DNA of 5,036 bases from NCBI GenBank assembly GCA_022567365.1, contig JADFHG010000311.1:1-5036 (forward strand). Direction: 5' to 3'. This DNA is from Planctomycetota bacterium. Its GTDB lineage: Bacteria > Planctomycetota > Phycisphaerae > UBA1845. The notes beneath the pieces are model-generated. The model was not told the DNA's origin. It searched no databases and saw nothing but the letters and a program-made list of their open reading frames with translations. Positions 1-5,036 of the stretch are shown here, piece after piece; the first letter of the stretch is position 1; every line of letters starts with the position of its first letter. The position numbers and the translations under genes are program-made.

Positions 1-1137
1 CCAGATGCGCTGCTCCAAGAGATGGTTTCCGTCATCACGTAAGTAGTCTCGTATTGTGCGGTTGGGGTCCGCGCCCATGCCCACTGGACCGTGCAGCTGC
101 GTGTGAAGCTCTGACGCAATCGACGCGATGGCGCTGTCGCTGGCGATCATCGCCGCATGCATCCACGTCTTCAACATACGCAATCGCATCACGAGCACAC
201 CGATCGGTCTGCCCTTCTCCGCTACCGTCTTGCACGCCGTCTCGAAGATGCCGTCGCGGCTGGCGTACACGTCCCACGGTACCTTGACCGACGGGTGATG
301 TCGGGTGTACTTCGTGAGAAACGGGTGCATGCCCTTGTCGAACTCATCGACGAAGCGGATCAGTTCGCCAAAACCATCCACCAATCGTTCCGCGGCTTGC
401 TTCGTCGGGACCGCCCCAGGTTCGACCAACCGAGGTTTCCGCGACGCCAGGCGAGCCCATAGCTCGGCCAGCAGTTTGTCGCCGCCGGAGGCAGCACCGG
501 ACTCCGCCGCCGCGAGCGTCTCCTTGAGACGTTCGATCTCGCCGTCCTTCGCCTGCCGTTGCGCGTCCAGATCCTTGCGGAGCTGGGCAACCTGTTCGGC
601 GAGACTTCGTTTGCCCGCCTCGATACCTTCGAGGACGCTGTCGTCGCGGGTCGGCGCTTCGGCCCGTTGCAACTCGAGCGTCAACCGCTCGTTTTCGACC
701 TCCGCCCGATGCAGCTCGGCGTTTCGCGCCGTCAGTTCGGCCTCGATATCGCCGAGCTTCTTTTGAATGGTTCCCGCCCGTGCGCGTTGCTCCGTGCCGA
801 TCTTCTGGAGTTCCTCGACGTGGACCTGTTTCGCCTCGAGTTCTTTCCTCGTACTCGCCAGGTCGGCGCTGCCCGTGGCGAGCGAGTCCTCGAGGGTTGC
901 CTTCTCTTCGCCGAGCGCGGTGATCTTCTTCTTCAAGGCCTCGAGCTGGTCCTGGTCGGCCTTGCGACTCCCGTTTGCATCGGCCCGGCTTTCCGCCGCC
1001 AGTTCGGCGAGAATCGTCGCGAGCAGATCGTACCGCTCTGATTCGTCCGCGCGATGAAGCGCGGCGCGGAACGGCGCGAAATCGGCTGGTAATTTCTCGG
1101 TGCCCACTTCCTTGGTGACCTCTCGTCCGTCGCCCAT
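1..1137 (-). CDS. Coiled-coil protein of unknown function, 3' part beyond the window
   Basis: I do not recognise this family. The minus-strand frame is open from an ATG at 1137 to base 1, giving 379 residues with no stop, so the C-terminus is missing. Residues 15-50 look like a short helical segment (LPADFAPFRAALHRADESERYDLLATILAELAAE). Residues about 57-212 are rich in Glu, Lys, Arg, Gln, Ala and Leu with heptad-like spacing, a long coiled coil. Residues 220-379 look globular: a helix with KLLAELWARL, then FGELIRFVDEFDKGMHPF, KVPWDVYASRDGIFETACK, and DYLRDDGNHLLEQRIW at the edge. There is no signal peptide or clear membrane span, so it is probably cytoplasmic. An in-frame GTG two codons upstream (1143-1141) is an alternative start. 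Neither start has a strong Shine-Dalgarno sequence, and a TGA lies further upstream. The G+C-rich third positions match the divergent pseudokinase gene. A scaffold or partner role is inference. Confidence 0.85.
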   Translation of the reverse strand, partial: MGDGREVTKEVGTEKLPADFAPFRAALHRADESERYDLLATILAELAAESRADANGSRKADQDQLEALKKKITALGEEKATLEDSLATGSADLASTRKELEAKQVHVEELQKIGTEQRARAGTIQKKLGDIEAELTARNAELHRAEVENERLTLELQRAEAPTRDDSVLEGIEAGKRSLAEQVAQLRKDLDAQRQAKDGEIERLKETLAAAESGAASGGDKLLAELWARLASRKPRLVEPGAVPTKQAAERLVDGFGELIRFVDEFDKGMHPFLTKYTRHHPSVKVPWDVYASRDGIFETACKTVAEKGRPIGVLVMRLRMLKTWMHAAMIASDSAIASIASELHTQLHGPVGMGADPNRTIRDYLRDDGNHLLEQRIW

Positions 1138-1217
1138 GCTCACCCGCTCGATTCGACCGGGAACGCCGCCCAGTGTTCCGTTGCGCGTCGATCAGGTATG
1201 ATGACCTGTCTGAGCCC

Positions 1218-1246
1218 GTGACAATTCGACAATAATGCGGTCTAGT
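1218..1246 (+). promoter_or_regulatory. Candidate sigma70-type promoter for the pseudokinase gene
   Basis: GTGACA at 1218-1223 resembles a -35 box (5 of 6), and TCTAGT at 1241-1246 resembles a -10 box (4 of 6), with a 17-base spacer. The -10 overlaps the -10 of the minus-strand candidate, so the two could not be occupied together. The -35 contains part of the first GACAAT copy. The evidence is weak by itself. Confidence 0.2.
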
Positions 1247-1272
1247 GTACGCGCAATGAGTGGATCTGTCGA
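1244..1272 (-). promoter_or_regulatory. Candidate sigma70-type promoter for the coiled-coil gene
   Basis: Read on the minus strand, TCGACA at 1272-1267 matches 5 of 6 bases of the -35 consensus. It is separated by exactly 17 bases from TACACT at 1249-1244, which matches 4 of 6 bases of the -10 consensus. Transcription would start near 1237, giving a leader of about 100 bases. The consensus used is that of E. coli, and the host may differ. Confidence 0.3.
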
Positions 1273-1319
1273 TCGTCTACATGATACGGCGACAGCCACC
1301 GAATTGTCGAGGACAGGGG

Positions 1320-1350
1320 ATTATACCCGCGCGGCACCGTGCCGCAACAA
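1320..1350 (-). promoter_or_regulatory. Second candidate minus-strand promoter with a palindrome in its spacer
   Basis: On the minus strand there is a perfect TATAAT at 1325-1320. Upstream of it lies TTGTTG at 1350-1345, 19 bases away. The palindrome at 1331-1345 sits almost exactly between the two boxes, a common operator position. The transcript would read towards the coiled-coil gene with a leader of about 175 bases. A chance -10 match in a short AT-rich patch is the alternative. Confidence 0.25.
1331..1345. repeat. Perfect palindrome GCGGCAC-C-GTGCCGC
   Basis: The two 7-base arms (1331-1337 and 1339-1345) are exact reverse complements around one central base. The right arm begins with the GTG that is the furthest-upstream start of the pseudokinase gene. 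It could be a repressor operator, or a small hairpin at the translation start. Its position makes the downstream ATG at 1384 a serious alternative start. Confidence 0.5.
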
Positions 1351-4300
1351 CCAACGCCGCCGAGTAGACCGGTCGACCGCCTTATGCCGTATCCGCATCG
1401 ACGAGTCTTTCTAAAGCCGCCCGGTTTGACTGGGGAGCAGTCGGCGTCGCTGCTGGGGATGCTGGAGAAGGCCGTTGCGGCGCAGCGCCACCTGGCGGCC
1501 GCGTCTCCGCACGTCTTGTCTTTCGTCGGCGAGTTGTCCGAGAACGAGGCCGCGTTCTTCATCGAACACGAACCGGCCGAGCCGATCTCGGTCGCCGAGT
1601 TATTCGATTCAAGTGTGGAGCCGGAAGACCCGCGAACCCTCCTCCGCTGGGCCGCGGCCCTCATCGATGCGCTTCGAGTCGCACATAGTACGGACGGTCC
1701 GGTGCGAATCATCCACGGCGGCATTTGCGGAGGCGTCGTCCTGCGCAGCGCCGACGGAATCGAGAAACTTACCGATTTCGGGTTTGCCGCCGCGGTCGCC
1801 AACGCGCTCGGCGTCGACGGATACATGAATCTCGCCGTATCCGCTCGCGACACGGGCGACGAAATGACACGCGCCACCGGCGCGTGGGAGGTGCTCGATT
1901 CGGACGAGTTCGAACGGGACGATCGGATCTGCTCATTTATTGACCCGGAGAAATACGGTTCACAAACCCTGACGACCTTCGAGGCGGGCTCGGACATCAT
2001 CGGAGTGGGGTTCCTCCTCCACCTGTTCGGCGAACATCAACATGCGTATCTGGAGGAGGGACTGGACGCACATCGGGATGTCGAGATGTCCGGTTTCATG
2101 GGCGGGTTGCGCTACAACGGGGCGCGCCGCAAGGAACTTCGCGAGTCTTCGGACGAAGGTGTGCGGGTCTGGTGCGACTTGGTCGAGCGCATGCTCTCTC
2201 GCATTCCCTCCAACCGCCCGACGGCGGCGGCTTCCGGGGAAACGATCTTCAAGTTTCAGGCACCGGTCGATGCGGGAGAGATTCTCAAACGGCGCCTCGA
2301 GATACTCGAGGAACAAGCGCCCGCGGCGGGCGCTGCCGACGCGGACTGGAGGCACATCGAACGCGACGCGCAGGCGATCGCGGCCAGCGACGCCGCGTCG
2401 CCGGACGTTTCGGGACGCGCACGCGAGTTGGTTGTTCGCGCACGCAGCTACAACCTGATCGAAAAGGCCGTCGCCTTGCTCAGCACCGAGACGTGGCGCG
2501 AGGCGCAGGCGCCGCTCGACGAACTCTTGTCCGTGGCGACCCTACCGGAAGACGTCCGTACCAAGGCGGCGAAGGTCGCCGGGATCTTCAAGAAAAACGT
2601 GAAGGTCGCTCAGGAGTTGGACGACGTTGCGGCGTTGCTCGCCGGTGCGGCGACCGACGCCCCACAGAAGGTGCGCGTGATCGTCGACGACGGTATCGGG
2701 CGCCTCGACGACCTTCCCGATGACAAGGCGCTCGTACCATCCCTCAGGGTCCGAAGGCACGAGCTACAGACTCAGTTCGATGCAAAACTCGGCGAGGTCA
2801 AGGAGGCCGCCGAAGAGCTGCGAAAGGCGAGGGTCCAGGCGGAGGAATGGCTCCACGCGCTCGAGGCGGCGGCCGGCGGGGAGCAGTGGGACGTTTTTGA
2901 GGAAGGCCTCGCAGACGGCCCCGGAGTAGACCCCTGCCCCGCCGACATCACGGCGAAAGTCGACGAACTCAAACAGAGGCGGGCCGACGCTGAAACCGCG
3001 CAAAGCTACTTCAGCGATCTGCGCGCGGCGGTCGCGTCATCAGCGTGGCCCGAGGCGGAGGGGTTACTTTCTCGCCGCCCCGATCGCGCTTACTGGCCGG
3101 AGCGAATCCGCGGCGACCTGCGTGATCTCGAACAACAAACCAAGACCGAAGCGGCAAAACTGAGAGATGCACAGGCGGCGGCATCATACGTTGCCGATCT
3201 GCGGACGGCGGCAAGCGGGGAGGACTGGGCGGCAGCGGCGAAGCTCGTGGCATCCAAGCCCCGGTTGGATCATTGGCCCGAGAATGTCGCCTCGGAACTC
3301 GCGTCCCTCGAATCCGCGGTCAAGGAGCAGGAGGATTTCGCACGTGCGGAGGCACAAAGGGCCGCCGAGGCGAAGCAAAATGTGGATCAGTGGCTACAGG
3401 CAGCGCATGAGGCGGGTCGTCTGGGCGAGTGGCGCGAAGCGCTCGACATACTGAATACGACGCCTCCCGACCTCGCACTCCTGCCGGAAAAGGCGCGCAA
3501 GGGTGCCGACAAACAGGCCGCCGAACTACTGCGCGAATACCGGACCAAGCACGAAGAGCAGGCGCAGGCGCAGGCGAAAGAGCGGGACAGGGCGGTCCGC
3601 ACGTTTGCCGAGGAACTTGTTCGATCCATCGCCCATGCGGATCTCGAGCCCTATGTCTCCGGCGACCATTTGAAGGTGGAAGTCGGAAACGTCGAATGGA
3701 GTGGGGATGATCTTTCGGCGACAGGGCAATCGGTTGTGTCCGTTACCGTCGAAGGGGGCGATGGCGACCAAAACCTCACCGCCAGCCAAGGCCTGGTGTG
3801 TCGCATGCACGACGGTGCGGCCGTGTTGGCGGGAGACACCGAAGAGGTCACCGCAGCGCTCTCGAGCGGTATCAAGGACCAGCTCGTGCGTCTTCAGAAA
3901 GCACGCTTGCGGGAGTGTACCCAGCAACTATCGAGTCGTCTTTTCCCAGACCTACGGATCGATGCGAAGTTGGGGGGGTTGGCGGACCGAACCGCCATCG
4001 TGATCGATCTGCTCGGGCAGAGCGGGAAGGCGGATCCCGTGCGCGCCGAGTTGGCATGGGATCCCGCAAAGCTCGCCTGGTCGATCAAGGATCCCGCCGC
4101 GTTGTCCGCGTACGCCGCCGCGCTCGCCGAAGAGAGCATCCGCGAACCCCTCGAAAAGGGCGTCTTCGAAAAATCCGACGCACTGCGACCATATCGATCC
4201 GCCGTTTCACTGAGCATGTCGGTGGTCCAACCGCGGGATCCCGGCCTTTGGCGCGACGGGATCGAGTTTGACGTGACGCTTGCGTTGCGTGGTGGCGAAG

Positions 4301-4752
4301 GCGCATCCGTTCACTCTCTCCAAACGTTCCGCGCTAAATGCGCGCGACTCGGCAGCGTAACGCTGGACACGGACCTAAAAGACGCCGAGCGAGCGCTCGT
4401 TGGTTTCGTCGTTGCGGCACAGAACCAGGCACTGGCGCGAACGACGCGCGACCTGACCGAACGGATCAAGAGGGGACCGGCGAAAGTCAAGCTGATTCCG
4501 GACCTCAAACGGATCAAGCAACCGGTGGATCGGATCGAATACGAAGTGCGGCCGAAGAAGGGCGATCGCCTCCAGATTGCCGCGCCCTGGGATCCGGCGC
4601 GTTTCGATTTCCCGCTGCCCGACGGGATGAAGCAACGGCTGGACCGTTTGCTGGCCGGCGAGTCGCCCGATCCTTGCAAGACGAGTGTTGGGCGAATGAG
4701 AGTCTTATCGACGACTCGTTTTACGCTGATCGAAAAATTAGGTGTGCTATAG
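1339..4752 (+). CDS. Large pseudokinase with helical repeats and duplicated C-terminal module
   Basis: The frame gives 1137 residues from GTG 1339, or 1122 from ATG 1384. An in-frame TGA at 1282 limits the 5' end, and neither start has a good Shine-Dalgarno sequence. Domains in order: a kinase-like fold (about 19-306), helical and coiled repeats (about 373-735), a charged linker (736-752), and a duplicated alpha/beta module (about 755-932 and 933-1109). The kinase part keeps a possible beta3 Lys (K26), DFG (146-148), DPE in place of APE (202-204), the alphaF Asp (D219) and the alphaI Arg (R293). It lacks a glycine-rich loop, and HRDxKxxN reads HGGICGGV, so phosphotransfer is unlikely. No membrane span or signal peptide is seen, so it is probably a soluble scaffold. 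It is divergent from the coiled-coil gene. The last 25 or so residues (after about 1110) appear to be antisense permease sequence, so the native C-terminus may be lost. Biological role unknown. Confidence 0.9.
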   Translation: MPQQPTPPSRPVDRLMPYPHRRVFLKPPGLTGEQSASLLGMLEKAVAAQRHLAAASPHVLSFVGELSENEAAFFIEHEPAEPISVAELFDSSVEPEDPRTLLRWAAALIDALRVAHSTDGPVRIIHGGICGGVVLRSADGIEKLTDFGFAAAVANALGVDGYMNLAVSARDTGDEMTRATGAWEVLDSDEFERDDRICSFIDPEKYGSQTLTTFEAGSDIIGVGFLLHLFGEHQHAYLEEGLDAHRDVEMSGFMGGLRYNGARRKELRESSDEGVRVWCDLVERMLSRIPSNRPTAAASGETIFKFQAPVDAGEILKRRLEILEEQAPAAGAADADWRHIERDAQAIAASDAASPDVSGRARELVVRARSYNLIEKAVALLSTETWREAQAPLDELLSVATLPEDVRTKAAKVAGIFKKNVKVAQELDDVAALLAGAATDAPQKVRVIVDDGIGRLDDLPDDKALVPSLRVRRHELQTQFDAKLGEVKEAAEELRKARVQAEEWLHALEAAAGGEQWDVFEEGLADGPGVDPCPADITAKVDELKQRRADAETAQSYFSDLRAAVASSAWPEAEGLLSRRPDRAYWPERIRGDLRDLEQQTKTEAAKLRDAQAAASYVADLRTAASGEDWAAAAKLVASKPRLDHWPENVASELASLESAVKEQEDFARAEAQRAAEAKQNVDQWLQAAHEAGRLGEWREALDILNTTPPDLALLPEKARKGADKQAAELLREYRTKHEEQAQAQAKERDRAVRTFAEELVRSIAHADLEPYVSGDHLKVEVGNVEWSGDDLSATGQSVVSVTVEGGDGDQNLTASQGLVCRMHDGAAVLAGDTEEVTAALSSGIKDQLVRLQKARLRECTQQLSSRLFPDLRIDAKLGGLADRTAIVIDLLGQSGKADPVRAELAWDPAKLAWSIKDPAALSAYAAALAEESIREPLEKGVFEKSDALRPYRSAVSLSMSVVQPRDPGLWRDGIEFDVTLALRGGEGASVHSLQTFRAKCARLGSVTLDTDLKDAERALVGFVVAAQNQALARTTRDLTERIKRGPAKVKLIPDLKRIKQPVDRIEYEVRPKKGDRLQIAAPWDPARFDFPLPDGMKQRLDRLLAGESPDPCKTSVGRMRVLSTTRFTLIEKLGVL
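1393..2256 (+). other. Pseudokinase domain (protein kinase fold, degenerate)
   Basis: Residues about 19-306 follow the order of a Ser/Thr kinase. The N-lobe has RRVFLKPP (beta3), an alphaC-like helix, then SPHVLSFVGE and AAFFIEHEPAEPISVAELF (beta4, beta5 and hinge). The C-lobe has IIHGGICGGVVL in place of the catalytic loop and LTDFGFA as the magnesium loop. The interval from the HRD-Asp position (G128) to the DFG Asp (D146) is 18 residues, as in protein kinase A. The C-lobe continues with FIDPE, SDIIGVGFLLHLF (alphaF) and MLSRIPSNRPTAA (alphaI). The catalytic Asp, Lys and Asn positions are Gly, Cys and Val. The segment between DFG and DPE is about 54 residues, longer than usual. Nucleotide binding through DFG and K26 remains possible, but catalysis is not expected. 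Confidence 0.8.
2455..3543 (+). repeat. About six degenerate helical repeats in the pseudokinase protein
   Basis: Each unit is a helix ending near an aromatic or acidic-Trp position, then a helix with A..LL, then a [W/L/C/V]P step into a third helix. Trp marks lie at TW386, QW517, AW570, DW630 and EW698. The proline steps are LPED (402), VPSL (466), CPAD (533), WPER (586), WPEN (646) and LPEK (715). The spacing is 53-69 residues. Units 4 and 5 (about 555-600 and 615-662) are the most alike, for example YFSDLRAAV against YVADLRTAA. The repeats are divergent at the DNA level. They resemble TPR-like helical scaffolds in general shape, but I do not match them to a named family. Confidence 0.65.
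3601..4665 (+). repeat. Tandem duplication of a C-terminal module of about 175 residues
   Basis: Residues about 755-932 and 933-1109 align as two copies. Shared segments include VSVTVEGGDGD with VTLALRGGEGA, and VCRMHDGAAVLAGDTEEVTAAL with AKCARLGSVTLDTDLKDAERAL. They also include LFPDLRI...ADRTAIVI with LIPDLKRI...VDRIEYEV, and AWDPAKLAWSIKDPAALSAY with PWDPARFDFPLPDGMKQRL. Each copy is beta-rich, then has a long helix (QLVRLQKARL and NQALARTTRDL), then the WDPA[KR] motif and a closing helix ending AEES or AGES. The second copy ends right at the compositional junction, so more copies or a tail could be missing. Confidence 0.6.
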
Positions 4753-5036
4753 GCTTTTTGCGTCCGCAGCTTGCTATAAGCAATTTGTTCAATCGACTCG
4801 ATAACAACACGCTGCATTCCATGCCGGCCCCAAGATACGGCAACGTCATTAAGCCAAACGGTCAGCAGGCTAAACAGAAATGCTAATACCAGGCCCGGGA
4901 AAATAATCACCCAGGGCGAAATTCCAAGCGACTTGATGGCGGATATTTCGTTGTGAGCAGACATCCTCCCATAAACACTACAAGCGGAAAATAATAAAGT
5001 GCCAGGTACGGCAAACCGCAATGCGTTGGGTAGCAC
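4311..5036 (-). CDS. LptF/LptG-family permease fragment fused to non-homologous antisense sequence
   Basis: The family forms the membrane part of the LptBFG transporter, which extracts lipopolysaccharide from the inner membrane and feeds the Lpt bridge. The frame is open from the right edge, where the true start lies outside. About 115 residues look like the family. Residues 1-22 are a membrane helix (TM2). Then comes a coupling-helix sequence, GRMSAHNEISAIKSLGIS, which in this family docks on the LptB ATPase. Residues 41-64 are TM3, followed by WLNDVAVSWG and the start of the periplasmic domain (YSTPNFSISVKRVV). From about residue 115 (near 4690) to the stop at 4311, the frame is Arg/Ser-rich antisense of the pseudokinase gene, with none of the three C-terminal membrane helices. 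The permease is therefore truncated, and non-functional if the junction is real. AT-rich third positions (TTA, TTT, ATT) differ from the neighbours. I cannot tell LptF from LptG. Confidence 0.75.
   Translation of the reverse strand: MLPNALRFAVPGTLLFSACSVYGRMSAHNEISAIKSLGISPWVIIFPGLVLAFLFSLLTVWLNDVAVSWGRHGMQRVVIESIEQIAYSKLRTQKAYSTPNFSISVKRVVDKTLIRPTLVLQGSGDSPASKRSSRCFIPSGSGKSKRAGSQGAAIWRRSPFFGRTSYSIRSTGCLIRLRSGISLTFAGPLLIRSVRSRVVRASAWFCAATTKPTSARSASFRSVSSVTLPSRAHLARNVWRE
4666..4705. other. Sequence junction between GC-rich locus and permease fragment
   Basis: By hand count, G+C is about 68% in 4561-4680 and about 49% in 4741-5036. The pseudokinase repeat unit ends at about 4665, and recognisable permease sequence on the other strand ends at about 4690. 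Neither gene has a natural end here: each reads on into the antisense of the other. No transposase, long repeat or target duplication is visible at the joint. It is either a rearrangement or island boundary, or an assembly join. Confidence 0.6.

Larger units (their letters stand above)
1138..1338. promoter_or_regulatory. Divergent intergenic region shared by the coiled-coil and pseudokinase genes
   Basis: No coding frame is convincing in these roughly 200 bases between two divergently read genes, so both promoters should lie here. The region holds two direct copies of GACAAT (1220-1225 and 1228-1233) and the inverted copy ATTGTC (1303-1308). The longer inverted pair is TCGACAAT at 1226-1233 and ATTGTCGA at 1303-1310. 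A short inverted repeat, CAGGT (1193-1197) and ACCTG (1204-1208), flanks ATGATG. These could be operator half-sites for a shared regulator. That is inferred from symmetry and position only. Confidence 0.5.

Noticed and set aside
220..379. Coiled-coil gene product as a GrpE-type nucleotide exchange factor (residue numbers given)
   Set aside because: A coiled coil followed by a globular part suggested it, but the C-terminal residues lack GrpE signature segments and the coiled coil is far too long.
305..1041. Long plus-strand open frames opposite the coiled-coil gene
   Set aside because: They are Ser/Arg/Ala-rich or Leu/Arg-rich products of antisense reading of a high-GC gene. The minus-strand frame there gives an uninterrupted 379-residue coiled-coil protein with sensible codon use.
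1193..1208. CAGGT-ATGATG-ACCTG inverted repeat as a terminator or riboswitch stem
   Set aside because: The stem is only five base pairs and no T-run follows on either strand. It is kept only as a possible operator half-site pair.
1242..2000. 252-residue minus-strand open frame over the pseudokinase N-terminus
   Set aside because: Its sequence is Ser/Arg-rich with no recognisable motif, and it lies antisense to the segment holding the kinase DFG and DPE motifs, which are clearly the coding sense.
3011..3253. Small minus-strand frames inside the repeat region
   Set aside because: Pro/Arg/Ser-rich composition and no domain features. They are explained as shadows of the high-GC plus-strand repeats.
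2455..3543. CRISPR array or DNA-level tandem repeat in the repeat region
   Set aside because: The periodicity is seen only in the protein. The DNA units are divergent, of unequal length and fully coding.
4666..4752. Insertion sequence end or attachment site at the junction
   Set aside because: No terminal inverted repeat, direct repeat, tRNA fragment or recombinase gene is visible on either side within the window.

Overview
The window suggests a GC-rich bacterium, possibly of Planctomycetota type. That guess rests on the overall look of the LptF/LptG fragment at the right end and on weak Shine-Dalgarno signals, so it is tentative. Three protein-coding genes account for nearly all the sequence.

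Left (1-1137, minus strand): the N-terminal 379 codons of a protein I do not recognise. It has a short N-terminal helical segment, a coiled coil of about 150 residues and a conserved-looking globular C-terminal part that runs off the window. Middle left (1138-1338): a divergent intergenic region of about 200 bp with candidate promoters in both directions, repeated GACAAT/ATTGTC words and a perfect 7-bp-arm palindrome that overlaps the upstream start codon of the next gene. Middle (1339-4752, plus strand): a protein of up to 1137 residues with three parts. These are a protein-kinase-fold domain that has lost its P-loop and catalytic-loop residues (a pseudokinase), about six degenerate helical repeats with a Trp and a [W/L]PE signature, and a C-terminal region built from two copies of a module of about 175 residues sharing a WDPA motif. 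No membrane segment or signal peptide is visible, so it is probably a cytoplasmic scaffold or regulator. The divergent coiled-coil protein is a reasonable candidate partner, but that is inference.

Right (about 4690-5036, minus strand): part of an LptF/LptG-family lipopolysaccharide-export permease, with TM2, the coupling helix, TM3 and the start of the periplasmic domain. Its recognisable sequence stops near 4690, and its frame then continues as the meaningless antisense of the pseudokinase gene. At the same point G+C falls from about 68% to about 49% and the pseudokinase protein loses its repeat pattern. The window therefore contains a sharp junction near 4670-4700: a real rearrangement or island edge, or a chimeric assembly. 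The pseudokinase gene may have lost its own 3' end there, and the permease gene has lost its periplasmic domain and C-terminal half.

The main point of interest is the divergent pair of a degenerate repeat-rich pseudokinase and a coiled-coil protein, which I cannot assign to any named system.
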